Below are positions 29,474 through 39,031 of a stretch of DNA of 64,000 nt, one piece after another. The position numbers and the translations under genes are program-made. How positions within the stretch are numbered: position 1 is the stretch's first letter; each line of letters opens with the position of its first letter. Source of the DNA: PALSA-894 sp963757565 (GTDB lineage Bacteria; Pseudomonadota; Alphaproteobacteria; Rhizobiales; Xanthobacteraceae); contig CAVWSB010000011.1 in assembly GCA_963757565.1 (NCBI GenBank), positions 1,488,001-1,552,000 on the forward strand, read 5' to 3'. The notes below the pieces were generated by a model. That model worked only from the letters and a program-made list of their open reading frames with translations. It searched no databases and had not been told where the DNA came from.

Positions 29474-30106
29474 TCATCCGGCCAGCAGTGCGCGCACGCC
29501 ATCGACCACGAACTGCACGGCCATCGCGGCGAGCAGCACGCCGAGCAGGCGTGACAGCACGGTGTTGCCGGTCTTGCCGAGCAGCCGCTCGATCGGGCTT
29601 GCGGCGAGGAACACAAGCAGGCAGGCCGCCATCACGGTGGCGATAATCGCGATCAGCGCGCCGAGGCGCAGCATGTCGCCATCGGTGCGGCCGCTGAGCA
29701 GCACGGTCGCGGTGATCGCTCCGGGCCCAGCCATCAGCGGGATGGCGAGCGGGAATGCCGCGATGTCTCGCACATGCTCTTCGATGGCCTTGCCGGCGGC
29801 CTCGGACTGGCGCGCGATGCGCACGCCGAACACCATTTCGCTCGCGATAGAGAACAACAAGAGCCCGCCCGCGATGCGGAAGGCGGGGAGCGAGATCGCC
29901 AGCATCTTGAGGAGCCAGCCGCCGGCCAATGCCGCGCCGGCAAGGATCGCAAAGGCGATCAGGCACGCGCGCATCGCGACGCTGCGGCGCGCGGACGATG
30001 GGAGACCGGCCGTGACTCCCAGGAAGGCGGGCGTCAGCCCGACCGGGTCCACGACGACGAGCAGCGTGACCAGCGCGGCAACCAGATAATCGAGTGGTAC
30101 GGGCAT
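29474..30106 (-). CDS. MarC family integral membrane protein
   Basis: This 210-residue protein has six predicted helices. The N terminus (LVTLLVVVDPVGLTPAFLGVT) and the centre (FPLAIPLMAGPGAITATVLL) carry the MarC family motifs DPxG and GPGAI. Despite the name, MarC proteins are not proven drug pumps and their transport substrate is unknown. The frame is intact and the ATG at 30106 is clear. It is divergent from gyrA, with about 206 bases of promoter region between them. Confidence 0.85.
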   Translation of the reverse strand: MPVPLDYLVAALVTLLVVVDPVGLTPAFLGVTAGLPSSARRSVAMRACLIAFAILAGAALAGGWLLKMLAISLPAFRIAGGLLLFSIASEMVFGVRIARQSEAAGKAIEEHVRDIAAFPLAIPLMAGPGAITATVLLSGRTDGDMLRLGALIAIIATVMAACLLVFLAASPIERLLGKTGNTVLSRLLGVLLAAMAVQFVVDGVRALLAG

Positions 30107-30312
30107 CGGGACTGGTCCGGGCGGTGCAGCAGCACCCGGAAATTAGCATGCCGCAGGCCGCTTCACGAGCCGCCCGAACGCGTCGAGACGCTCCACGCAA
30201 GTCATTGATCGATCATAACAAATTAGAACAAAAAACCGACGCTTAGGAGTGGCCTCGCAGGCGCAAATCACCTATATGAATCGCGCACCGACTCGCATGC
30301 GGAATCCACCTT

Positions 30313-33027
30313 TTGGCCGACAACGAAAACAACAAACCTGAGGAGCCGACCCAGCCCTCGGACATCCGGCCCGTGTCGATCACGGACGAGATGAAGCGCT
30401 CGTACCTCGATTACGCGATGAGCGTGATCGTGGCGCGTGCGTTGCCGGACGCGCGCGACGGCCTCAAGCCGGTGCATCGGCGCATCCTTTATTCGATGCA
30501 CGAACAGGGGCATACGCCCGACAAGAAGCACGTGAAATCCGCGCGCGTCGTCGGCGACGTGATCGGCAAATATCATCCGCACGGCGACCAGTCGATCTAC
30601 GACGCGCTGGTGCGCATGGCGCAAGACTTCTCGATGCGCGTGCCGTTGATCGACGGGCAGGGCAACTTCGGCTCGATCGACGACGATCCTCCGGCGGCGA
30701 TGCGGTACACCGAAAGCCGGATGACCAAGGCGGCCATGGCGCTGCTTGCGGACATCGACGAGGACACGGTCGATTTCCAGGAGAACTACGACGGCACCGA
30801 GAGGGAGCCGGTCGTCCTGCCGGCGCGTTTCCCGAACCTGCTGGTCAACGGCGCGGGCGGCATTGCGGTCGGCATGGCGACCAACATTCCGCCGCACAAT
30901 CTCGGCGAAGTGGTCGATGCCTGCGTGGCGCTGATCGAGGATCCGGGGCTCTCGATCGACGATCTCATCAACATCGTGCCGGGACCCGACTTCCCGACCG
31001 GCGGCATCATCCTCGGGCGGCAGGGCATTCGCTCCGCCTATCATCTCGGCCGCGGCTCGATCGTGATGCGCGGCAAGGTCGCGATCGAAACGCTGCGCGG
31101 GGATCGCGAGGCGATCATCGTCACCGAGATCCCGTATCAGGTGAACAAGGCCACGATGGTCGAGCGCATCGGCGAGCTTTGGCGCGAGAAGAAAATCGAA
31201 GGCATCGCCGCGCTGCGCGACGAATCCGACCGCGACGGCTTGCGCGTGGTGATCGAGATCAAGCGCGACTCGATGGCCGAGATCGTGCTGAACCAGCTCT
31301 ACAAGTTCACCGCGCTGCAATCCTCGTTCGGCGCCAACGTCGTGGCGCTCGACGGCGGCCGTCCGCAGGTGATGAACCTGAAGGATCTGCTGACGATCTT
31401 CGTGGCGTTCCGCGAACAGGTTGTCTCCCGGCGCACCAAATTCCGGCTCAACAAGGCGCGCGACCGTACGCATATCCTCGTCGGGCTCGCCATCGCGGTC
31501 GCCAATATCGACGAGGTGATCCGCACCATCCGTGCCTCGAAGGACGCAAACGAGGCGCGCGAAGCCTTGATGTCGCGCGACTGGCCGGCCGCCGATGTCG
31601 CGGCGCTGATCGAACTGATCGACGATCCGCGTCACAAGGTGTCGCGCGAGGGTACCTACCGCCTCTCCGATGTGCAGGCGCGCGCAATTCTCGATCTGCG
31701 CCTGCAGCGTCTCACCGCGCTCGGGCGCGACGAGATCAAGGAGGAACTCGACAAGCTCGCCGCCGAGATCGCCGACTATCTCGAGATCCTGCGCTCGCGC
31801 GCCCGCATCCAGGCGATCGTGAAAGACGAGCTTGCCAAGGTGAAGGCGGATTTCGCGACTCCGCGCCGTACGGAGATCATCGAGCAGACCGACGAGGTCG
31901 AGGACGAGGACCTGATCCAGCGCGAGGACATGGTCGTGACCGTGTCGCATCTCGGTTACGTCAAGCGCGTGCCGCTCTCGACCTACCGGGCGCAGCGTCG
32001 CGGCGGCAAGGGCCGCTCCGGGATGCAGACGCGCGACGAGGATTTCGTCACGCGGCTGTTCGTCGCCTCGACGCACACGCCGGTGCTGTTCTTTTCCTCG
32101 GCCGGCCGCGTCTACAAGCAGAAGGTCTGGCGGCTGCCGCTGGCGGCCCCGCAGGCGCGCGGCAAGGCGCTGATCAACATCCTCCCGCTCGATCAGGGCG
32201 AGACCATCAACACCATCATGCCGCTGCCCGAGGATGAAAAGACCTGGGACACGCTTGACGTGATGTTCGCGACGACGCGCGGATCGGTGCGGCGCAACAA
32301 GCTGTCCGACTTTGCCGACGTGCGCCCCTCGGGCATCATCGCGATGAAGATCGACGAGGGCGAGAGCATCGTCGGGGTGCAGATTTGCACCGAAAAGGAC
32401 GATGTGCTGCTCACCGCGGCGGGCGGCCAGTGCATCCGCTTCGCGGTGCCGGAAGTGCGCGTGTTCGCGGGCCGCACCTCGATGGGCGTGCGCGGAATCA
32501 ATCTGGAAGAGGGCGACAAGGTCATCTCGCTCTCGATCCTGCGCCATGTCGAGGCGAGTGCCGACGAGCGCGCCGCGTATCTCAAGCGCGCGAGCGCGGT
32601 GCGGCGCGGCGAGGAAGGCGAGGAGGGCGCGCCCGATGCCGAGGAAGCCGGCAGCGACAGCGCCGCGATCGAGCTTGGCGAGCAGCGTTATGTCGAGATG
32701 TCGGAGGCGGAGCAGTTCGTGCTGACGGTCTCGGAACTGGGCATGGGCAAGCGTTCCTCCTCCTACCAGTATCGAACCACGGGCCGCGGCGGCAAAGGCA
32801 TCGTCGCGATGGCGATCACGCCGAAAACCGGCAAGCTGGTGGCCTCGTTCCCGGTCGAGAACTCCGACCAGATCATGCTGGTGACCGACAAGGGGCAACT
32901 GATCCGCACCGGCGTCGACGGCATCCGCATCGCGGGCCGCTCGACGCAGGGCGTGATCGTGTTCGACACCGCCGACGACGAGCGTGTGGTGTCGGTCGAG
33001 CGGCTTAGCGAAGAGGGCGAGGACTAA
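30313..33027 (+). CDS. gyrA: DNA gyrase subunit A
   Basis: The 904-residue subunit breaks and rejoins DNA in negative supercoiling. The active-site Tyr132 lies in AMRYTE, and the GyrA-box in the C-terminal domain is QRRGGKG. In the quinolone region the sequence is HPHGDQSIYD, so Gln93 occupies the place of E. coli Ser83 while Asp97 matches Asp87. An acidic insert (GEEGEEGAPDAEEAGSD) lengthens the C-terminal domain relative to the E. coli protein. The start is taken as the TTG at 30313 because it begins the usual MADNEN leader and no in-frame ATG precedes the conserved region. Confidence 0.96.
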   Translation: MADNENNKPEEPTQPSDIRPVSITDEMKRSYLDYAMSVIVARALPDARDGLKPVHRRILYSMHEQGHTPDKKHVKSARVVGDVIGKYHPHGDQSIYDALVRMAQDFSMRVPLIDGQGNFGSIDDDPPAAMRYTESRMTKAAMALLADIDEDTVDFQENYDGTEREPVVLPARFPNLLVNGAGGIAVGMATNIPPHNLGEVVDACVALIEDPGLSIDDLINIVPGPDFPTGGIILGRQGIRSAYHLGRGSIVMRGKVAIETLRGDREAIIVTEIPYQVNKATMVERIGELWREKKIEGIAALRDESDRDGLRVVIEIKRDSMAEIVLNQLYKFTALQSSFGANVVALDGGRPQVMNLKDLLTIFVAFREQVVSRRTKFRLNKARDRTHILVGLAIAVANIDEVIRTIRASKDANEAREALMSRDWPAADVAALIELIDDPRHKVSREGTYRLSDVQARAILDLRLQRLTALGRDEIKEELDKLAAEIADYLEILRSRARIQAIVKDELAKVKADFATPRRTEIIEQTDEVEDEDLIQREDMVVTVSHLGYVKRVPLSTYRAQRRGGKGRSGMQTRDEDFVTRLFVASTHTPVLFFSSAGRVYKQKVWRLPLAAPQARGKALINILPLDQGETINTIMPLPEDEKTWDTLDVMFATTRGSVRRNKLSDFADVRPSGIIAMKIDEGESIVGVQICTEKDDVLLTAAGGQCIRFAVPEVRVFAGRTSMGVRGINLEEGDKVISLSILRHVEASADERAAYLKRASAVRRGEEGEEGAPDAEEAGSDSAAIELGEQRYVEMSEAEQFVLTVSELGMGKRSSSYQYRTTGRGGKGIVAMAITPKTGKLVASFPVENSDQIMLVTDKGQLIRTGVDGIRIAGRSTQGVIVFDTADDERVVSVERLSEEGED

Positions 33028-33049
33028 CCGCGGGCAGGTAACTATGTCC

Positions 33050-33126
33050 GCTCGTTCCCGCGAAAGCGGGAGCCGGTTCTTTCCTTCACGCGTGGCATCC
33101 GGATACCCGTTTTCGCGGGAATGAGC
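33050..33126. repeat. intergenic inverted repeat after gyrA
   Basis: GCTCGTTCCCGCGAAA (33050-33065) faces TTTCGCGGGAATGAGC (33111-33126), complementary apart from one G-T, with an internal GCATCCGGATAC palindrome. It fills most of the gap between gyrA and the LysE-type gene and may end the gyrA transcript. It belongs to a third intergenic palindrome family distinct from the CCCTCTCCC and GTCATCCCGG types. Confidence 0.6.
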
Positions 33127-33166
33127 GGAGTGTGTTGCAACCGTCATCAAGCGAGCCGCGCAACTG

Positions 33167-33775
33167 ATGTCTCTCCAGCTCTACCTCATCTTCGTTCTCG
33201 CCACCGCGCTGCTGATCGCGACGCCGGGCCCGAATGTGGCGCTGATCGTCGGCACCAGCCTGACGCATGGCATGCGCACGGGCCTGATCGCGGTCGCGGG
33301 CGTCAACATCGGGGTGATGATCCAGCTTGCGGTGGTTGCGGCGGGACTCGCCTGGATCGTCGAGATGTTCTCGCGCAATTTCGACCTGATCCGCTTCGTC
33401 GGCGCGGCGTATCTGCTGGTGCTCGGCGTCCAGACACTTTGGAAAGCGCGCCGGCCGATGACACCCGCGCCGCTATCGGCGCAGCGGGCGTTTTCGCGCG
33501 GTTTCGCGGTCGCATTCGCCAATCCGAAGACACTGATCTTTCAGGCGGCGTTCCTGCCGCAATTCCTCTCCGACGGCGAGGGGGGGCAGGCGCAGCTCTG
33601 GCTGCTCGCCGCGACGTTCTGGATCATCACGGTGATCGGCGATGCCATCTGGGTCATCTGCGCCGCGCGCCTGCGCGCCGCCGTTTCGGGCCGCGCCCAA
33701 TTGATCGCGGACCGCGTGTCCGGCGGAATCCTGATTGCGGGGGCCGGCGTGCTGCTGGCGGCGAGCCGCCGTTGA
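33167..33775 (+). CDS. LysE/RhtB family amino acid exporter
   Basis: The 202-residue membrane protein has six predicted helices. The N-terminal helix-loop ATALLIATPGPNVALIVGTSL carries the family signature TPGPN, and the later FAVAFANPKTLIFQAAFLPQF carries NPKT. Members export amino acids such as lysine, homoserine or threonine. The frame is intact and the start clear. The preferred substrate cannot be read from the sequence. Confidence 0.85.
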   Translation: MSLQLYLIFVLATALLIATPGPNVALIVGTSLTHGMRTGLIAVAGVNIGVMIQLAVVAAGLAWIVEMFSRNFDLIRFVGAAYLLVLGVQTLWKARRPMTPAPLSAQRAFSRGFAVAFANPKTLIFQAAFLPQFLSDGEGGQAQLWLLAATFWIITVIGDAIWVICAARLRAAVSGRAQLIADRVSGGILIAGAGVLLAASRR

Positions 33776-33787
33776 TCGGTTCGCGAT

Positions 33788-34474
33788 CTAGTCGATCAGA
33801 TGAAAGAGGCGCTCGTCATAGAGCGCACCCGACATGGTCGAGAGTGTGTCACGAAACCGGCGCGATACATCGGCGGCCCGGATCTCATCATAAGCCTGCT
33901 GGCTGCTCCAGCTTTCCACCACGGTGAAATGGTTCGGCCGGCTGGCCTGCTGCAGCACATCGTAGCGCTGGTTGCCGGCAGCTTTGCGGTTCGCCTCGGC
34001 AAGCGGGCCGAGCATCGCGACGGCCTCGTCTTTCTTGGACGGGACGACGTCCACATGGCTCACCACGATGACGGACTCGCGGCCAGTGGACGCACCGGAG
34101 CCGGCGCTGAGCGCGTTGTGGACCCGCTGGTCCGCCGGGGCGTTCGCGATGGGTCTGAGTTTTTCACGCATTGAGCTGGTCGCGGTTGACGTGCCATGCG
34201 CGTCGAAGGCAGCCTGGTCCCTCCAGGCTTCCAGCACCACGAAGCGGTTCGGGCGGCTCGTCTCCTGGACAATATCGACGCTGATGTTGCCGTCCCCACG
34301 GCGCGTCGCGTCGCTGTAGGCGATGAGAGCCTTCAGACCGCCGGACGCGGAGGCCGCTGCGACCTCGATGTACGTGGCGATATGAATCTGACTGGACGAT
34401 GCGCGCGCCGCCTCGGTAGCCGTGACCGATGCCTGCATGGTTGCCCCCTGACCCGCCGAAAGTCCTTGTTTCAT
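33788..34474 (-). CDS. protein with two tandem ABM-type monooxygenase domains
   Basis: The 228-residue protein is made of two related ABM domains (about 28-118 and 130-226). They share internal motifs: VQETSRPNRFVVLEAWRDQAAFDAH in the first and LQQASRPNHFTVVESWSSQQAYDEI in the second. ABM domains normally pair as dimers, so the fusion acts as a covalent dimer. The N terminus (QGLSAGQGATMQASVTATEA) is weakly hydrophobic and may be a leader. A start at the inner ATG at 34438 is possible. The reaction is unknown. Confidence 0.75.
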   Translation of the reverse strand: MKQGLSAGQGATMQASVTATEAARASSSQIHIATYIEVAAASASGGLKALIAYSDATRRGDGNISVDIVQETSRPNRFVVLEAWRDQAAFDAHGTSTATSSMREKLRPIANAPADQRVHNALSAGSGASTGRESVIVVSHVDVVPSKKDEAVAMLGPLAEANRKAAGNQRYDVLQQASRPNHFTVVESWSSQQAYDEIRAADVSRRFRDTLSTMSGALYDERLFHLID

Positions 34475-34721
34475 TATCGTAGTTCCCGCGTCGTCGCACG
34501 GTCAACGCGCCGGCATTAGACGCGGTCGCCATTTCGGCAATGCTCCCCGAGGATGAACGAGCTTGCGAGCCCGGTTCCAGGTCGGCGCGGGTCGAAACTG
34601 TTCCATTGGCGGGGGAACGCCCGCAACTCGGGTTAAACTCCGGCAGCGTTTTTCTGCGCACGAAAGGGACGGTGGAACTGGGCCTTCCAATGCGGGGCGG
34701 CGCCCGATACCCGGGTAAAGC

Positions 34722-35963
34722 ATGCTCGACGTTCCGACGCTCGCGATGGTCGCGGTGTTTGTCACCACGATTCTCGGGCTGTTGCTGATGTTTGCGTGGC
34801 GGCGCGAGCAGAATTCCCTTGCGCTGCGCTGGTGGGGGACGAGCTACCTGCTCGGCGCCACGTCGTTTGGGCTTCTTGCAGCACGGGGTGTCATCGCGGA
34901 TGTGTTCTCGATTGAAGTAGCGAACACCGCGATCCTGTTGAGTTACGCTTTCCTGCTCGCCGGGGCCCGGTCGTTCAACGGGCGCGACATGCCTGCGGTC
35001 GCCTTTCTGGTTGCGCCTCTGATCTGGCTCACGGCGATGCAGATCCCGGCAGTGGCTGCGGACATCAACCTGCGCATCATCGTCGTGACAAGTTGCCAGT
35101 TGGTATTTGTCGGCCTCATCACCTACGAGTTCTGGCGCGAGCGCGCCGAGCCGTTGTTGTCGCGTGGGCCCGCCATTGTGGTGCTGCTGACGCAGATGGT
35201 CGCTCTGAGCATGCGGTTGCCGGTGGTTCTCGTCACGCCGTTGCGTTCGAGCGCAGACTTCTTCCGCAGCCCAGCCTTCGCGGTGATTGCGTTCGGAACG
35301 GTTCTCTACACCATCACCTTTGCATTCCTGTTGCTATCGATAGTGAAGGAACGGGGTGAGCTGCGCCACAAGACGGCCGCGTTGGTCGATTCGCTGACCG
35401 GGCTCGCCAATCGCAGGGCGTTCCTTGCCAATGCCGACGAATTCATAGGCCGCGCCCCCGCAAGCAGGCCGTTCACTGCGATGCTCGCCGACCTGGACCG
35501 CTTCAAGGACGTGAACGATCGCTACGGTCACGCGACCGGCGATCGCGTGCTGCAGATATTCGCCGAGACGCTGCTGGGCACATTGCGGTCGCACGATCTC
35601 AGCGGGAGGCTCGGCGGCGAGGAATTCGCAATCCTGATGCCGAATACCAGCGGGCCGGACGGGGAGCGCGTCGCCGAGCGCATCCGCACGCGATTTGCCG
35701 AGGCGGCTCAGTCGATCAATGGCCATCCGATCGGCGCCACCGTGAGCGTCGGAGTTGCGACCGTGAGGGCTCCGGCGGAACTGAGCGACTTGATGGTGGC
35801 GGCCGATCGTGCGCTCTATCTGGCCAAGGCAGAGGGACGCGATCGCATCGCACTGATCGACTGCGACACCGAGACGGGTCCGGCGGAGTTCACGCCTTCC
35901 ATTGTGCCGGAGGCGCCAGCGTTCCTGCGTCGCCCGTCTATCACCACGACCGATCGCGGCTAG
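34722..35963 (+). CDS. membrane diguanylate cyclase (GGDEF)
   Basis: The 413-residue protein has an N-terminal integral membrane sensor of about six helices (residues 5-207), then a GGDEF domain. The active-site motif is GGEEF at residues 298-302, so it should make cyclic di-GMP. The product-inhibition site RxxD is present as RSHD at 289-292. The linker leads through SLTGLANRRAF and DRFKDVNDRYGHATGD, both standard. There is no EAL domain. The membrane sensor presumably tunes cyclic di-GMP to an unknown signal. Confidence 0.9.
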   Translation: MLDVPTLAMVAVFVTTILGLLLMFAWRREQNSLALRWWGTSYLLGATSFGLLAARGVIADVFSIEVANTAILLSYAFLLAGARSFNGRDMPAVAFLVAPLIWLTAMQIPAVAADINLRIIVVTSCQLVFVGLITYEFWRERAEPLLSRGPAIVVLLTQMVALSMRLPVVLVTPLRSSADFFRSPAFAVIAFGTVLYTITFAFLLLSIVKERGELRHKTAALVDSLTGLANRRAFLANADEFIGRAPASRPFTAMLADLDRFKDVNDRYGHATGDRVLQIFAETLLGTLRSHDLSGRLGGEEFAILMPNTSGPDGERVAERIRTRFAEAAQSINGHPIGATVSVGVATVRAPAELSDLMVAADRALYLAKAEGRDRIALIDCDTETGPAEFTPSIVPEAPAFLRRPSITTTDRG

Positions 35964-36043
35964 GGACTAGGGCGTCCGGTCAGAACTGCGGTCCGGCGCG
36001 CGTGGAAACCTGAAATTTACCCTGTGGCGGGTACGATAGCCCG

Positions 36044-36279
36044 ATGTCGCACGTGCGTTCCATCGCCGATCTGGAAGCCGATATCGTCGCGCTGCGGGAG
36101 GCGGCTGAGCGGGCAGGGACCGCGCTCGCGTGCCTGTTCTCATCCTCGGACGAGTTCGAGGCCGAGGTGGTGCGATTGCGCCGCGCCGAGGGCGCTTTCC
36201 GGACGAAACTCATCCCCAACACGCCTTGCGCGCCGCGATCCTGGTCGGACTTGTGGCGCTCGTCTTCCTGTTGTTCTGA
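36044..36279 (+). CDS. small coiled protein with C-terminal transmembrane helix, probably frame-disrupted
   Basis: The reading starts at the ATG at 36044 (MSHVRSIADLEADIVALREAAERAG), a short helical region rich in charged residues. Around 36222 the sense moves to another frame, where HALRAAILVGLVALVFLLF forms a typical tail anchor ending at the TGA at 36279. Without the switch the frame runs on through a terminator and antisense to the neighbouring outer membrane gene, which is implausible. The corrected product is about 78 residues. No family is recognised. Confidence 0.45.
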
Positions 36280-36299
36280 AATCGAGGCGCCAGTCGGAC

Positions 36300-36327
36300 A
36301 AAAAAAGGGGCGCCCCGCGGGCGCCCC
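36300..36327 (-). terminator. intrinsic terminator of the outer membrane protein gene
   Basis: GGGGCGCCC (36307-36315) and GGGCGCCCC (36319-36327) form a 9-bp stem with a 3-base loop; on the minus strand the stem is followed by a run of seven T (A at 36300-36306). It lies 29 bases after the stop of the gene at 36356. Confidence 0.85.
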
Positions 36328-36355
36328 TTTGTCGTCTGCTTTGACGCTGCGCAGC

Positions 36356-37277
36356 TTATTTCAGGTTCGTCATCGCCGTCAGGTCGAAGGAGAACTTGGC
36401 GATCACAGTCGCGTCGCACCACTTCGAGGAGTTGGTCGCAAATCCGCTCGGATCGCTGGTCAGCAACTCGCAGTTGGCGCGCGTGAGGTCGGTATCGTAG
36501 TAGCGCACGTCGAACGTGAAGATCTTGTAGGTGAAGCCCAGGCCCACGTTCCATGTGGTGTAGCTCGGCAGAGCGAAGGGCGCGCCGAAGGCCGTGAACG
36601 TACCCAGCCAGTAGTGCGCGGCTTCGCCGGAGAAGTATCCACCCCAGTCGGTCGGGAACCAGGCCGTCGGCATGGTGAACTTGGCCACGCCGCCTGCGAA
36701 CGTCGCCGTTGGCGCCGCTCTGCAGAACGTTCGGCGAGTAGTAGACGTACGGGCTCAGGGCGAGCCAGTCGGTCACAGTCCAGGTCAGCTTGCCGTAGAC
36801 TTCCCAGAAGTCGGTGTCCTTCACGGTGAAGGGCGTCGGCGTGAAGGTGTTGGTCAGGTTGCCCAGGCCATCGATGAAGACCTGCGTCTCGTTCGGGTAG
36901 AAGTAATAGATAAACCCGAAGTCGAAGGCGAACTTGTCGAAGGTCGGACGGATACCGCCGTACAGGTCGAACTCGCCAGTCGGGGAGGTCGGAAGCTTGG
37001 TGCTCCAGCCCCAGATGCCGGCGTAGAGCTGGATGTCCTTGGTGATGTTGCAGCGCGGCTCGATGTAGGCGTAGGCGCTGGGGCCCTTGTCCGACTGCGA
37101 GACGCCGCGGAAGTTATAGTCGCTCTGGATGCCGCCGCCGACCGCGAGGTCGAAGCAGGACGCTGGAGCAGCTTCAACCTTCTTCGGTGCTTTGGTGATG
37201 ATGTCGGCCGCGAAAGCTGACGTGCCCAAGAGCGCCAGGCCCGCGATCGATGCCACGATGTTGGTCTTGATTGTCAT
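36356..37277 (-). CDS. outer membrane protein of the TIGR02001 (Gcw_chp) family, frame-disrupted
   Basis: The protein of about 306 residues has a signal peptide (MTIKTNIVASIAGLALLGTSAFAA) and a mature beta-rich chain. The family segment GGIQSDYNFRGVSQSDKGP is at about residues 48-66, and GEFDLYGGIRPTFDKFAFDFGF is another hallmark; these proteins are predicted outer membrane barrels of unknown role. One extra G near 36702 shifts the frame between SGANG and TFAGGVAKFTMPTAW, and the last strand ends FSFDLTAMTNLK. Two Cys residues in the C-terminal part (CELLTSDPS, KWCDAT) could pair. A strong terminator follows. Confidence 0.75.
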
Positions 37278-37616
37278 GATTTGTCCCCGCCCGCGCGGTT
37301 GTTGGCCCCGAGTGAAACGCAACATTTGGCATCGGTATCGACGCCCGTACGCGGATATTGCGGGCGGAATATCAAAAGTGCCGAGCACAAAGAATTCGCA
37401 ACTGCTGCCTGTTTGGGCGAATGCGTTGTTATATAGGAGGTTTTCCGGCTCATGTTGCCGCATTGTCACATCTTTTACGACGCGTGAGGCGTTGGGGAAT
37501 TAATCCCTGATTAACCATTTTCACAATGCGAGAGATTGGAAGCCTCGATTACCGCTGGCGCTCGCGAGGCCGACGGTGATTCGGACGGTCCCCCGGTAAG
37601 GGAGGGACACAAAACG
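37278..37616. other. gene-free region upstream of the outer membrane protein gene
   Basis: No supported gene lies here. The stretch is AT-richer near 37430-37530 and contains the near-palindrome GGGAATTAATCCC, a plausible promoter area for the gene at 36356-37277. I see no other structure that I can name. Confidence 0.4.
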
Positions 37617-37650
37617 CATGACGGCGCAGACCGGAATCTGCGCCGTCATG
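37617..37650 (-). terminator. intrinsic terminator of glnII
   Basis: A perfect 14-bp inverted repeat CATGACGGCGCAGA / TCTGCGCCGTCATG with a 6-base loop lies 21 bases after the glnII stop. On the minus strand it is followed by GCGTTTTG, a short T-run. Confidence 0.8.
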
Positions 37651-37671
37651 TCTTGAACGTTTACGCGTCGA

Positions 37672-38709
37672 TCAGGCGGCGGCTGCGGCCTTCGCGGTAG
37701 CAACCTCAGAGATCGTCTTCAGGATCTGCGAGGCGATCTGGTAGGGGTCGCCCATGGAGTTCGGACGGCGATCCTCCAGATAGCCCTTGTAGCCATTCTT
37801 GATGAACGAGTGGGGCACGCGCACGGAAGCGCCGCGATCGGCGATGCCGTAGCTGAATTTGTTCCACGGAGCCGTCTCGTGCTTGCCGGTCAGGCGCTTG
37901 TCATTGTCCGGGCCGTAAACAGCGATATGGTCCATCAGGTTCTTCTCGAATGCCTTCATCATGGCTTCGAAGTAGTCCTTGCCGCCGACCGTGCGCATGT
38001 ACTCGGTCGAGAAGTTGGCATGCATGCCCGAGCCGTTCCAGTCGGTGTCGCCAAGCGGCTTGCAGTGGAATTCGATATCGACCTCATATTTCTCGGTCAG
38101 GCGCAGCATCAAATAGCGGGCCATCCACATTTCGTCGGCGGCCTTCTTGGAGCCCTTGCCGAAGATCTGGAATTCCCACTGGCCCTTCGCCACCTCGGCA
38201 TTGATGCCTTCGTGGTTGATGCCGGCAGCGAGGCAAAGGTCGAGGTGCTCTTCGACCATCTTGCGCGCGATCGAGCCGACATTGCTGTAGCCGACGCCGG
38301 TATAGTACGGGCCCTGCGGTGCCGGATAACCCGCAGCTGGAAAGCCGAGCGGACGCCCGTCCTTGTAGAAGAAATATTCCTGCTCGAAGCCGAACCAGGC
38401 GCCGGGGTCGTCGAGGATGGTGGCGCGCTTGTTCGTGGAATGCGGGGTGACGCCATCCGGCATCATCACTTCGCACATCACCAGCACACCGTTGGTGCGC
38501 CCGCCGTCCGGATAGACCGCAACGGGCTTCAACACGCAGTCCGACGAGTGACCTTCCGCCTGCATGGTCGACGAGCCGTCGAAGCCCCAGAGTGGAAGTT
38601 GTTCGAGGGTCGGGAACGCGTCGAAGTCTTTCAGCTGCGTCTTGCCACGCAGGTTTGGCGTCGGCGTGTATCCGTCGAGCCAGATGTACTCGAGCTTATA
38701 TTTGGTCAT
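37672..38709 (-). CDS. glnII: glutamine synthetase type II
   Basis: This 345-residue enzyme is the eukaryote-like GSII that makes glutamine from glutamate, ammonia and ATP, a hallmark of rhizobia and actinobacteria. Landmarks are YIWLDGYTPTPNLRGKT at the start, LPLWGFDGSST, the metal-binding WFGFEQEYFFY, and GINHEGINAEVAKGQWEFQ. GSII is not adenylylated, so control is at transcription. A candidate sigma-54 promoter lies 95 bases upstream (38804-38819), as expected for NtrC-dependent nitrogen-limitation control. A DUF2735 gene, a regular neighbour of glnII in rhizobia, is divergent. Confidence 0.96.
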   Translation of the reverse strand: MTKYKLEYIWLDGYTPTPNLRGKTQLKDFDAFPTLEQLPLWGFDGSSTMQAEGHSSDCVLKPVAVYPDGGRTNGVLVMCEVMMPDGVTPHSTNKRATILDDPGAWFGFEQEYFFYKDGRPLGFPAAGYPAPQGPYYTGVGYSNVGSIARKMVEEHLDLCLAAGINHEGINAEVAKGQWEFQIFGKGSKKAADEMWMARYLMLRLTEKYEVDIEFHCKPLGDTDWNGSGMHANFSTEYMRTVGGKDYFEAMMKAFEKNLMDHIAVYGPDNDKRLTGKHETAPWNKFSYGIADRGASVRVPHSFIKNGYKGYLEDRRPNSMGDPYQIASQILKTISEVATAKAAAAA

Positions 38710-38803
38710 TGATCTCTCACGTTGTGGTGAACCGGGGTGTGAGCAGTCTCTTGTGCTCCGCAACCAACGGCGTACCCGGCCGTTAACTGCTGATGGCCTT
38801 CCA

Positions 38804-38819
38804 AGCATCTCGTGTGCCA
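38804..38819 (-). promoter_or_regulatory. candidate sigma-54 (-24/-12) promoter of glnII
   Basis: On the minus strand the sequence is TGGCAC-ACGAG-ATGCT. The -24 hexamer matches the consensus TGGCAC exactly and the -12 part keeps the invariant TGC with correct spacing. It lies 95-110 bases from the glnII ATG, and glnII is RpoN/NtrC-dependent in rhizobia. NtrC sites were not identified by eye. Confidence 0.7.
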
Positions 38820-39031
38820 AGCGGCGCAGGCGCTTCCCGGCAACGGACGCGATGCAGCAAAGGCAGTTCGCTACAGCAGCAATGCTATCCAAAGAAGCAG
38901 GAATGGCCTTGCTGATATTGTAGTCAAACGCTGGTTTTTCGTGAGGCACGCTGAGCAAAGGAGAAGCAGAAGCGCTATATTCGTTTCAACACTGAATCGC
39001 GCCAGCGCGCATGACGAACCGGAGACTGACA

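Noticed and set aside
30268..33150. 960-residue open reading on the minus strand across gyrA
   Set aside because: It is an antisense shadow: gyrA is unmistakable on the plus strand, and high GC leaves long stop-free mirror frames. The product has no family character.
36044..36829. 261-residue plus-strand reading running through a terminator into the outer membrane gene region
   Set aside because: Beyond residue ~60 it is antisense to a real gene and crosses an intrinsic terminator; a frame switch to a tail anchor is more sensible.
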